Source of the DNA: Acidobacteriota bacterium
GTDB taxonomy: Bacteria > Acidobacteriota > Terriglobia > Terriglobales > Acidobacteriaceae
Direction of reading: 5' to 3'
Length of the DNA: 11,834 nucleotides
NCBI GenBank assembly: GCA_021810815.1
Contig: JAJZHR010000029.1
Coordinates: forward strand, 1 to 11,834
Part shown: one piece after another, positions 1 through 5,904 of the stretch
Numbering within the stretch: the first letter of the stretch is position 1
Layout: every line of letters starts with the position of its first letter
Notes under the pieces: generated by a model
What the model was told of the DNA's origin: nothing
Databases searched by the model: none
Seen by the model: only the letters and a program-made list of their open reading frames with translations
Position numbers and translations under genes: made by a program

Positions 1-2
1 AT

Positions 3-59
3 ATCTTGCGCGAGGGGGCGATTCCGACCCATGAAATCGCGCTTGCCTTGCAGCACTAG
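3..59 (+). CDS. Possible C-terminal tail of an unidentified upstream gene (partial)
   Basis: One frame is open from the window edge to a TAG at 57-59 and encodes ILREGAIPTHEIALALQH, which looks like a natural amphipathic C-terminus. Stop codon choice and mixed third positions do not exclude coding. If real, its stop lies 45 bases before the ydcF-like gene on the same strand, so the two could share a transcript. A second frame stays open from base 1 to a TGA at 106-108, but its Cys/Ser/Arg-rich composition looks less like protein. The fragment is too short to name a family, and it could also be non-coding. Confidence 0.4.
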   Translation: MLREGAIPTHEIALALQH

Positions 60-104
60 CACCCTGAGCAACGCGGCCACGCAGGCCATGGTTCAAGGAA
101 TTTT

Positions 105-761
105 ATGATTGTGCCGGATTCCAACCTGCAGCGCCGTCCGTTTCCGCAGAGCGCAGGGGCGCGCCCTCTGCTGCGGATTTTCTGGACGACGGCCCTGTTG
201 CTGGCCGCTGGCTGGAGCATCTGGCTCTATACCAGCATTGAGCAGGCCGCCCACAGAGACGAGGCCCGGCCCGCCGATGCGATTGTGGTCTTTGGAGCCG
301 CCGAATACGCCGGTCGCCCCTCTCCGGTGCTGCGCGCCCGGCTGGACCACGCACTGGCGCTGTACCAGCGCGGGCTTGCGCCCCTGGTGGTCGCCCTGGG
401 CGGAGGCAGCGACGCCGGAACGGACAAGGACAATCCCAAGAGCGAGGGCACGGTGGGCCGCGATTACCTGATGGCCAACGGTGTTCCGGAGAGGGACGTG
501 ATCGCCGAGACACAGAGCAGCGATACCGAGGAGTCTGTGGCGCGCCTGGCGCTGATCGCACGGGAAAACCACCTGCGAACCATGATCGTGGTGAGCGATG
601 GAACCCATTTGTTCCGCATCGATGCGTTGTGCGCGAAGGCGGGCCTGCAGGTGTTTTCTTCGCCTCGTCCGGAGCTTGGCCATATCAGCGGCCCTGCCCG
701 GGCAGAGCGTGTGCTGCACGAGATGCTCGGCTACACCGCATGGCGGTTGCACCTGCACTGA
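105..761 (+). CDS. YdcF family membrane-anchored protein (DUF218)
   Basis: This 218-residue protein has a short basic N-terminus, one hydrophobic segment at about residues 22-43 (a signal anchor), and then a DUF218/YdcF domain from about residue 58 to the end. The family hallmarks are visible: DAIVVFGAAEY opening the Rossmann-like sheet, the Gly-rich LGGGSD strand, the SEGTVGRDYL helix, ETQSSDTEES, and IVVSDGTHLFR. Relatives include E. coli YdcF, SanA and ElyC, which affect envelope integrity, but the biochemical activity of most members is unknown and no substrate can be read from the sequence. The domain probably faces the periplasm. The ATG at 105 is preceded by AAGGA at 95-99. About 190 bases separate it from the next start on the same strand, so it may end its transcript. 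Family assignment is firm; function is not. Confidence 0.87.
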   Translation: MIVPDSNLQRRPFPQSAGARPLLRIFWTTALLLAAGWSIWLYTSIEQAAHRDEARPADAIVVFGAAEYAGRPSPVLRARLDHALALYQRGLAPLVVALGGGSDAGTDKDNPKSEGTVGRDYLMANGVPERDVIAETQSSDTEESVARLALIARENHLRTMIVVSDGTHLFRIDALCAKAGLQVFSSPRPELGHISGPARAERVLHEMLGYTAWRLHLH

Positions 762-851
762 GGACGGCGCAAAAAGCCAGTCTCGAGCCATGGAGAGGGT
801 CGTTCGCCACTCCGTCTGCGGCGGTGGAACGTCTGAATGCGCGCGTTGATT

Positions 852-857
852 TACAAT
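852..857 (+). promoter_or_regulatory. Candidate -10 hexamer for the beta-propeller lipoprotein gene
   Basis: TACAAT differs from TATAAT at one position and lies in an otherwise GC-rich gap. No good -35 hexamer sits 16-19 bases upstream, so only the -10 is proposed. Transcription from here would give a leader of roughly 90 bases that contains the 12-bp tandem repeats. Confidence 0.3.
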
Positions 858-862
858 CTGGG

Positions 863-898
863 TTTGAGCACACATTTGAGCAAGCACTTCAGCACACA
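863..898 (+). repeat. Three tandem imperfect 12-bp repeats
   Basis: Three contiguous units are visible: TTTGAGCACACA (863-874), TTTGAGCAAGCA (875-886) and CTTCAGCACACA (887-898). The first two differ at two positions and the first and third at two positions. They lie between the candidate -10 at 852 and the preferred GTG start at 951. If translation instead began at ATG 837, they would encode LSTH-LSKH-FSTH. Confidence 0.7.
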
Positions 899-950
899 CA
901 GGAACAGTCCAGTCGAAGCAAGCAGCGGTCTGGCAATGAGGGAATTAAGC

Positions 951-2270
951 GTGGCGAACGAGTCGGGGCCCGGTATCCGGGGCAGGTTGAGGCAGTTGGT
1001 CGCAGCCGCCGCGTTGGCGCAGATTGCTGTCGCCGGGGTGGCCATTCTAGGTTGCGGCGATCAGTACCGCGTGGTGGAGAGCGCGATCAACCCGGTTGGT
1101 CCGGCGGCGCAGCCCGCCAAGTACGCCATCGTGGTCTCGAATCCGGGCGTCGGCCAGCCAGGATTGTTGACGTTTGTCGATTTCTCGGGTGACAGCATTC
1201 TGGTGAATGCGCAGCTTGGAGTGGGCCCGCAGTACCTCATTCTGGGGCCGGGAGGGACGGAAGGCTACGTCCTGAATTCCGATGGCACGATGAACAGCTT
1301 TGGCATCAACATCGGCACTTCTGCCAGCCCAGGCCTGGAGAACAAGGACATCAACACCACGACGCTGCTGACAGGCGCAGCACCCAACAGTGTCTTTCCG
1401 TACGGCGGCGGGACCAACATCTACGTGACCGAGCCCGGTCGCAGCACACCCTCTGTGGCCGTTCTGTCGGCGGCAGGCTCCGGTGTTGTGCCGTCGGTGA
1501 AGCAGGAGCTTCCTGTTGGCGCGGGACCGGTGTTCATCGTCGGCCAGCCGAACGCTCCGCGCATCTATGCCATCAGCCAGGCCGCCAACCAGGTGTCCGC
1601 CATCCAGCCGCTGAGCAACACCATCTCCAACACTATTACCGTCGGCAGCAATCCGGTGTATGGCGTGATGTCGCAAGACACCAATCGCGCCTTCATCATG
1701 AATGAGGGCGACGGAACGGTGAGCGTCATCAACACGCAGACCAATTATCTCGACGCGACCCATCCCACGCTGCAGGTGGGCAAGGGGCCGGTCTGGGCGG
1801 ACATGTATAACGCGGGCAATATGCTGGTGACCGCCAACTCGCTCTCGGACTCGGTCAGCATTATCAGCGTGCCCTTGTGCAACAACACGGCGCAGCAGAA
1901 CAATCCAACCTGCGACCCGAACAATCCGCAGGACGCGACGACTTTTGGTCAAATCCTGGGAACTGTTCCGGTTGGCCACAATCCGGTGATGGTGACGGTT
2001 CTGCAAGACGGAACGCGCGCCTACGTCGCCAACCAGGCGGATGGCACGGTCAGCGTGGTGAATCTGTCAACGAACACGGTCACCAAGACGATCCCCGTGA
2101 ACGGCCACCCGACTTTTGTGCAGGCGACCACGGGAACGCCCACGGGCAAGGTGTATGTGACTTCGCCAGACAGCACGCTCATGACCATCATCTCCACCGA
2201 GAGCGACACCGTCACGGCCACGGTTCCGTTGCAGGGAACCGGCGTGCAGGTTCGTGTGACCCAGCCGTAG
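951..2270 (+). CDS. Secreted YVTN/YncE-like beta-propeller lipoprotein
   Basis: The protein is an extracytoplasmic beta-propeller with YVTN/YncE-type blades. Repeated strands of the form 'xxYVxxxxxGTVSVINxxTNxVxxTIxVGxxP' recur; clear ones include RIYAISQAANQVSAIQ, RAFIMNEGDGTVSVINTQT, RAYVANQADGTVSVVNLST and KVYVTSPDSTLMTIIST. A Cys-containing insertion (CNNTAQQNNPTCDPNNPQ) interrupts one blade. GTG 951 is preferred over ATG 837 or 936 because GAGGGA at 939-944 is correctly placed before it, and it gives a compact lipoprotein signal: basic residues 10-14, a hydrophobic run 16-34, then Cys35 in an ILGC lipobox. That lipobox is slightly off consensus. From 951 the protein is 439 residues. Family members are used as binding or scaffold domains and sometimes enzymes; the ligand cannot be inferred. 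The gene converges with the anti-sigma gene. Confidence 0.85.
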   Translation: MANESGPGIRGRLRQLVAAAALAQIAVAGVAILGCGDQYRVVESAINPVGPAAQPAKYAIVVSNPGVGQPGLLTFVDFSGDSILVNAQLGVGPQYLILGPGGTEGYVLNSDGTMNSFGINIGTSASPGLENKDINTTTLLTGAAPNSVFPYGGGTNIYVTEPGRSTPSVAVLSAAGSGVVPSVKQELPVGAGPVFIVGQPNAPRIYAISQAANQVSAIQPLSNTISNTITVGSNPVYGVMSQDTNRAFIMNEGDGTVSVINTQTNYLDATHPTLQVGKGPVWADMYNAGNMLVTANSLSDSVSIISVPLCNNTAQQNNPTCDPNNPQDATTFGQILGTVPVGHNPVMVTVLQDGTRAYVANQADGTVSVVNLSTNTVTKTIPVNGHPTFVQATTGTPTGKVYVTSPDSTLMTIISTESDTVTATVPLQGTGVQVRVTQP

Positions 2271-2296
2271 TCTGGAAGTGCTGGAAGGAAAATACC

Positions 2297-2367
2297 GGAT
2301 GCCCTATCCTCGACGCGGCTGGATCGCGCGGGATGGGGCATTCTGCTTTGATGGGGCATTCCGGTTT
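2297..2367. repeat. 18-bp direct repeat with an inverted partner, convergent intergenic region
   Basis: Two adjoining 18-bp units begin with GATGGGGCATTC, at 2332 and 2350, and match at 16 of 18 positions. Upstream, GGATGCCCTATCC (2297-2309) is an 11-of-13 reverse complement of GGATGGGGCATTC (2331-2343), so a hairpin with a 21-base loop can form. There is no T-tract, so a classical intrinsic terminator is not supported, although the position just after a stop codon between convergent genes would suit a transcription-ending or REP-like element. Confidence 0.55.
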
Positions 2368-2407
2368 ATAGACGAAAAGCATCTGCCTTCAAGTCCGGCT
2401 TGTTCAT

Positions 2408-2434
2408 CGTACGGACGTCCGCTGCGGCGTACGG
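2408..2434. repeat. CGTACGG repeats around a CGGACGTCCG palindrome
   Basis: CGTACGG occurs at 2408-2414 and 2428-2434. Because CGTACG is self-complementary the copies can be read as direct or inverted repeats. The perfect 10-bp palindrome CGGACGTCCG (2412-2421) overlaps the first copy. The site is about 70-90 bases beyond the stop of the anti-sigma gene. Its role is unknown; it could be a protein-binding site or chance in GC-rich DNA. Confidence 0.35.
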
Positions 2435-2500
2435 CTCCCATGGCCTGCGGCAAGTGAACCGCGAGGAGGGAGATCCCAAGGGATTGCGGTGGCTTCGGCC

Positions 2501-3352
2501 CTAGTTGCCACTCATGATGATCGGCAGTGTGGGGGTCTGCGACCCGCCCTGATCTTCGATGGTCACGCCGAACGCCTTGGCCTCGACGTCCTGTGGCAGA
2601 TCCGGCATCAGGATGGTGGCGTTGCCCTTGGCGTCCGGCTGGAAGGTGCCTGCTGGAATCGGGTCGTGGCCATTGGCCGGGATCAGCCACAATTCATAGG
2701 TCTTGTACGGCGGCAGAGTTTCCATGTTGCTGGCCATGAAGAGCAGCGCGCCTTTCTGCGGCAGGTAGGTTGCCCTGCCGATGGGGGCTGGCGCGGCTCC
2801 GCCTCTGGTGAGTGAAACCCGCTTGGCGGACTGGTCGTTCAAGAGGTCCATCACCTGTTGCGCGCGGTCGGCCTGGGCCGAGAGACGGATGATCTGCCCG
2901 TTCTGCAGATCCAGGGCTCTTCGCATGGAGTCGTGCTGACTGTTCTCCCGCACGATCACCAGCAGCATGGCGGCCGCTGCCGCCCAGCCAAGCCAGGGAG
3001 CGATGGTGCGGATGGCACCGTTCTTGCGGGGACCTGCGGAATCCTCTTCGAGCCCCAGGCCGCCAAACGTAGGGACAGCCTGCTGCGCATCAGCCTGCGG
3101 CGCTGGGCGGATTGCGACCACTTTTCTTTCGCGTGCCACCTGCTTCATCAGCCGCTCCCGCGCGAATGCAGGCGGGGAGTGCAAATCCGCTGTCAGGGCC
3201 ATCAGAGCCAGGTCGCCGGTGGTCGAGGCCAGCGCGCTGCGGCACTCGGCACACCCGAGAAGGTGGTGATGCAGTTCGGTGTGGTCCCTGGAGTCCAGCA
3301 GTTGCATGGCGTACAAGGAGAGGTCTTCGGGCGAGATGTGGCCGGTTGTCAT
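2501..3352 (-). CDS. Anti-sigma factor, zinc-finger plus RskA-type domain
   Basis: This 283-residue membrane protein should bind and hold the ECF sigma factor encoded immediately upstream. The N-terminal cytoplasmic part carries the anti-sigma zinc motif H-x3-C-x2-C (His30, Cys34, Cys37, in HLLGCAEC). One transmembrane helix lies at about residues 117-134 (APWLGWAAAAAMLLVIV), and the C-terminal part, about 135-283, resembles the extracytoplasmic anti-sigma-K (RskA) domain, with the typical PPYKTYELWLIPANG and PAGTF stretches. Its ATG overlaps the sigma stop codon in a TCAT/ATGA four-base overlap at 3349-3352, so translation is coupled and stoichiometry is likely controlled. Family knowledge suggests release of the sigma by regulated proteolysis or a redox signal; which one applies here is not visible. 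It ends facing the convergent lipoprotein gene. Confidence 0.88.
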   Translation of the reverse strand: MTTGHISPEDLSLYAMQLLDSRDHTELHHHLLGCAECRSALASTTGDLALMALTADLHSPPAFARERLMKQVARERKVVAIRPAPQADAQQAVPTFGGLGLEEDSAGPRKNGAIRTIAPWLGWAAAAAMLLVIVRENSQHDSMRRALDLQNGQIIRLSAQADRAQQVMDLLNDQSAKRVSLTRGGAAPAPIGRATYLPQKGALLFMASNMETLPPYKTYELWLIPANGHDPIPAGTFQPDAKGNATILMPDLPQDVEAKAFGVTIEDQGGSQTPTLPIIMSGN

Positions 3353-3915
3353 GCCTGCAGCGCCTTTCTGAGGCCGAGAAGAGCGCTGCGGATCCGGGTT
3401 TTCACGGTTCCCAGCGGGTCTCCTGTCATCTCCGAGATTTCCGCATGGGTCAGGCCATCGAAGAAGGCCATCTCCAGGGTCTTGCGCTGCTCTGCGGGGA
3501 GGGAGTGGAGCACACTCCGGGTCTTCTCCATCATCAGGTTCCGTTCGGCGTCGTCGGACAGGTTGCAGGGAGCGGCGAGAATCACATCGTCCACGGAGTC
3601 CGTAGGCCGCTTGCGGCGCAATGCGTCAATGGAGCGATTGCGCGCAACCACGGCCAGCCACCCGGCGAGGCTTCCCCGCGACGAGACGAACGATGCGGGG
3701 TTGCGCCAAATCTGCATGAAAGTCTCCTGCAAGATGTCTTCAGCCGAGGCCGGGTCGCGCAGCACGCGCAGAGCCACGGAGTACACGATCTTCGAATAGC
3801 GGTCGTAGAGCGTCGCCATCGCAGTCTCATCGCCCGTCTGCAGCCGCGACAGAAGATCCGCATCCTCTTTGTAGGGAGGCTCCGTCATCGTCAGCAGTCT
3901 GGTATCGCTACTCAT
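3349..3915 (-). CDS. ECF RNA polymerase sigma factor (SigK-like)
   Basis: The 188-residue product has the two-domain layout of an extracytoplasmic-function sigma-70 factor. Region 2 spans about residues 19-75 (DLLSRLQTGDETAMATLYDRY through AEDILQETFMQIWRNP), which binds core polymerase and melts the -10. Region 4 spans about 138-186 (LPAEQRKTLEMAFFDGLTHAEISEMTG, then GTVKTRIRSALLGLRKAL), the helix-turn-helix for the -35. The open frame extends to a GTG at 4002, but those 29 extra residues are basic, Cys-containing and outside the domain. ATG 3915 has an AGGTG-like site upstream and fits normal ECF length; ATG 3888 is a second possibility. It is coupled to the anti-sigma gene and divergent from tlyA. 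Its target promoters are unknown; ECF genes often activate themselves. Confidence 0.9.
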   Translation of the reverse strand: MSSDTRLLTMTEPPYKEDADLLSRLQTGDETAMATLYDRYSKIVYSVALRVLRDPASAEDILQETFMQIWRNPASFVSSRGSLAGWLAVVARNRSIDALRRKRPTDSVDDVILAAPCNLSDDAERNLMMEKTRSVLHSLPAEQRKTLEMAFFDGLTHAEISEMTGDPLGTVKTRIRSALLGLRKALQA

Positions 3916-4025
3916 AAGAACGCACCTGCGGCGCTTCTGGATTGCACAGATTTCCCCTCGCGCGCTTTTCTGCTTTCTTGCAAGCGGCGCACTTCCGGGC
4001 ACCGATGCAAATCAGACGATTCGTC

Positions 4026-4031
4026 ATTTTA
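4026..4031 (-). promoter_or_regulatory. Candidate -10 hexamer for the sigma/anti-sigma operon
   Basis: Read on the minus strand, TAAAAT lies about 110 bases before the preferred sigma start, within the 244-bp divergent gap. A weak TTAGCC sits 18 bases further upstream. Only the -10 resembles a consensus, so this is a suggestion. Confidence 0.25.
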
Positions 4032-4052
4032 CGGCATCCCGCGGCGGGAGGC

Positions 4053-4058
4053 TAAGAT
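4053..4058 (+). promoter_or_regulatory. Candidate -10 hexamer for tlyA
   Basis: TAAGAT in a GC-rich surrounding lies about 100 bases before the tlyA start in the divergent gap. No convincing -35 is present at normal spacing. It is 22 bases from the opposing candidate -10, so the two promoters would be back to back. Confidence 0.25.
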
Positions 4059-4159
4059 TGTGTTGGCCGTACGCTCTCTCCTGCCGCTGCGTCGTGGCGG
4101 GGATGAATTTCATGGAGTCATGAAGCGGCGCGCAATCAGCACAGAAGGAGCGCGGGATC

Positions 4160-4915
4160 TTGAAGGTCAGGCTAGACAAATTGCTGGTGGAACGGGGACT
4201 TGCTGCGTCCCGCGAGAGGGCGCAGGCGCTGGTGCTGGCCGGTCGCGTGCTGGTGCGCGAGCAGAAGGTGGAGAAGGCTGGAACTTCAGTGGACGAGGCG
4301 GTGGAGATTCGGCTGCTGGGCGAGGACATGCGCTACGTCAGCCGGGGGGGCCTGAAGCTGGAGCGCGCCCTGGAGCACTGGGCGATCGACCCAACCGGCA
4401 GGAACTGCGTGGACATTGGAACCTCCACCGGGGGCTTCTCCGATTGCCTGTTGCAGCGCGGAGCTGCCAGGGTGCTGTGTGTGGACACCGGGTACGGCCA
4501 GATCGCGCAGAAGCTGCGCGACGACCCTCGCATCACGCTGATGGAGCGCACCAACGCACGGCTGCTTGCGCCGACGGCTTTCGCGGGGTTCGCCGCAGGG
4601 CAGGGGATTGGCCTGCTGGCGATGGACGTCTCGTTCATCTCGGCGACGCTGGTGCTGCCGGCGGTGGTTGCGGCGATTCGCGCCTGCGGGCATGGTTTTG
4701 ACGCGGTTGTGCTGGTGAAGCCGCAGTTCGAGGCGGGGCGGGAGAACATCGGCAAGGGCGGGATTGTCCGCGACCCGGAGGCTCAGGCGATGGCCGTGGA
4801 GAGGGTTGCCGGGGCCGTCAAGCTGCTGGGAGGAGCGGAGATCGATGTGATCGATTCTCCGATTCTGGGCATGGAAGGCAATCGCGAGTTTCTGCTGCAT
4901 GCTTTGTTCCATTGA
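4160..4915 (+). CDS. tlyA: TlyA family rRNA (cytidine-2'-O)-methyltransferase
   Basis: TlyA proteins transfer a methyl group from S-adenosylmethionine to ribose 2'-OH of cytidines in 16S and/or 23S rRNA. They are historically called haemolysins, and in mycobacteria their loss gives capreomycin resistance. The 251 residues comprise an S4 RNA-binding domain (about 2-62, MKVRLDKLLVERGLAASRE) and an FtsJ/RrmJ-like methyltransferase domain (about 63-251). The SAM loop CVDIGTSTGGFSD starts at 83. A K-D-K-E catalytic set is complete: Lys66 (GGLKLERAL), Asp156 (LAMDVSFIS), Lys187 (VLVKPQFE) and Glu239 (GMEGNREF). Translation begins at TTG 4160, supported by AGAAGGAG at 4143-4150, nine bases upstream, and by the family's usual 'M-K-x-R-L-D' opening. 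nadK follows on the same strand, a pairing seen in many bacteria. Length is typical. Confidence 0.94.
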   Translation: MKVRLDKLLVERGLAASRERAQALVLAGRVLVREQKVEKAGTSVDEAVEIRLLGEDMRYVSRGGLKLERALEHWAIDPTGRNCVDIGTSTGGFSDCLLQRGAARVLCVDTGYGQIAQKLRDDPRITLMERTNARLLAPTAFAGFAAGQGIGLLAMDVSFISATLVLPAVVAAIRACGHGFDAVVLVKPQFEAGRENIGKGGIVRDPEAQAMAVERVAGAVKLLGGAEIDVIDSPILGMEGNREFLLHALFH

Positions 4916-4928
4916 CGACAGTCCCAGT

Positions 4929-4962
4929 GAGTTGCAGTTTCCATCGAGTTGCAGGTTTCATT
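4929..4962 (+). repeat. Two 17-bp imperfect tandem repeats between tlyA and nadK
   Basis: GAGTTGCAGTTTCCATC (4929-4945) is followed directly by GAGTTGCAGGTTTCATT (4946-4962), then by another GAGT at 4963-4966. The shared GAGTTGCAG starts are exactly 17 bases apart. The array ends at the nadK -10-like hexamer, occupying where an activator or polymerase -35 contact would lie. Confidence 0.65.
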
Positions 4963-4965
4963 GAG

Positions 4966-4971
4966 TACACT
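4966..4971 (+). promoter_or_regulatory. -10-like hexamer for a leaderless nadK transcript
   Basis: TACACT ends nine bases before nadK ATG 4981. No Shine-Dalgarno sequence lies in between. A start point 6-9 bases after a -10 would fall at or just before the A of the ATG, giving a leaderless or nearly leaderless mRNA. No consensus -35 is present at 16-19 bases. Confidence 0.4.
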
Positions 4972-4980
4972 AGAACCCAC

Positions 4981-5838
4981 ATGCGCGCCATCGCCATCAT
5001 CAGCAAGCCTCAGCGCCCCGACCTTGCAACGCTTTTGCCAGAGCTGGTTCTGTGGCTGCGGGGGCGCGGGTATGAGCCGGTTCTAGACCCGGTGAGCGGC
5101 AGCTACGTGGGCACGGCGCAGGTGGTGGAGCGCTCTGCGATGCCGCAGTCGAATCCGGAGCTGGTGATCGTGCTCGGTGGCGACGGAACCCTGCTGGCGG
5201 CGGCGCGCGCCTTTGCCAAGACGAGCATTCCAATCATGAGCGTGAACCTGGGATCGCTCGGATTTCTGACCGAGGTGAGGCTCGCCGACCTTTACACCAC
5301 GCTGGAGGGCTGGTGCAAGGGGTGTTGCGCGATCGACGTCCGGGCCATGATCCACGCGGAGCTGTGGCGCGACGATGCCATGAACAGCGAGTACGAGGCG
5401 TTGAACGATGTGGTTTTGTCCAAAGGCGCGATCGCGCGCATGGGCGAGTTCTCCATCCGTCTGGGCAAGCAACTGGTGGCGTCGTTTCGCGCCGATGGCG
5501 TGATTGTGGCGACGCCGACGGGTTCGACGGCGTACACTCTTGCGGCCAACGGCCCCATCCTGGCGCCCAACGTGGATGCGATGGTGGTGACGCCGATTTG
5601 TCCTCACCTGCTCACGTTGCGTCCCATCGTTGTGCAGGGCGGAGCGCACCTCTCCATCAAGGTGGAGGGCATTCCAGACCAGACCTACCTGACGGTGGAT
5701 GGGCAGGAGGCGGTGCCGCTGCAACTGGGAGACGAGGTGCGCTGCCGCAAGTCCGAGCACAGTGTTCGCCTGATCCGCCTGGGCGACAATGGATTTTTTG
5801 ATGTGTTGCGCTCGAAGCTGAAATGGGGCGAGCGGTAG
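4981..5838 (+). CDS. nadK: NAD kinase
   Basis: NAD kinase phosphorylates the 2'-hydroxyl of the NAD adenosine ribose to make NADP, a cytosolic and normally essential reaction. The 285-residue product has the complete set of family motifs: the MRAIAIISKP opening strand, VIVLGGDGTLLAAAR with the GGDG signature at 66-69 and catalytic Asp68, NLGSLGFLTE at 89-98, ALNDVVLSKG with the NAD-binding Asn142-Asp143, TPTGSTAYTLAANGP at 178-192, and LTLRPIV at 211-217. The frame is open back to a TTG at 4912 that overlaps the tlyA stop, but ATG 4981 matches the conserved family start and the upstream part contains the 17-bp repeats. There is no Shine-Dalgarno site before 4981. The gene is 65 bases after tlyA; read-through from tlyA plus its own promoter is possible. 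Confidence 0.96.
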   Translation: MRAIAIISKPQRPDLATLLPELVLWLRGRGYEPVLDPVSGSYVGTAQVVERSAMPQSNPELVIVLGGDGTLLAAARAFAKTSIPIMSVNLGSLGFLTEVRLADLYTTLEGWCKGCCAIDVRAMIHAELWRDDAMNSEYEALNDVVLSKGAIARMGEFSIRLGKQLVASFRADGVIVATPTGSTAYTLAANGPILAPNVDAMVVTPICPHLLTLRPIVVQGGAHLSIKVEGIPDQTYLTVDGQEAVPLQLGDEVRCRKSEHSVRLIRLGDNGFFDVLRSKLKWGER

Positions 5839-5865
5839 CTGCGCATTCCGGGACTGGTCGGCCAA

Positions 5866-5896
5866 TTCGGTGGGAAATCCACCATCACTGTATGCT
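5866..5896 (+). promoter_or_regulatory. Candidate rhodanese promoter with an internal hairpin
   Basis: TTCGGT (5866-5871) and TATGCT (5891-5896) are 19 bases apart, and TATGCT ends eight bases before ATG 5905 with no Shine-Dalgarno site, consistent with a leaderless transcript. The spacer contains the inverted repeat GGTGG-gaaat-CCACC (5869-5883). This could be an operator, or a weak hairpin ending the nadK transcript, though no T-tract follows. Confidence 0.35.
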
Positions 5897-5904
5897 CAGA
5901 CTGT

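Noticed and set aside
790..849. Small frame MERVVRHSVCGGGTSECAR between ydcF-like and lipoprotein genes
   Set aside because: It has no ribosome-binding site and no sign of coding beyond being open.
1047..2006. 319-residue open frame on the minus strand opposite the beta-propeller gene
   Set aside because: Its composition is Arg/His/Val-rich with no domain, as is usual for the complement of a GC-rich gene, and the plus strand has clear YVTN repeats.
2473..2484. ATCCC-aa-GGGAT palindrome as a terminator for the anti-sigma gene
   Set aside because: The loop is only two bases and no T-tract follows on the minus strand, so it is unlikely to terminate transcription.
3916..4002. N-terminal extension of the sigma factor to GTG 4002
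   Set aside because: The extra 29 residues are basic and lie outside the sigma-70 domain, and the GTG has no ribosome-binding site.
3112..4701. 529-residue plus-strand open frame crossing the sigma/anti-sigma genes and tlyA
   Set aside because: It overlaps three genes with strong family motifs in other frames and contains no domain itself.
4912..4980. N-terminal extension of nadK to TTG 4912
   Set aside because: It contains the non-triplet 17-bp tandem repeat and a promoter-like hexamer, and the family start matches ATG 4981.
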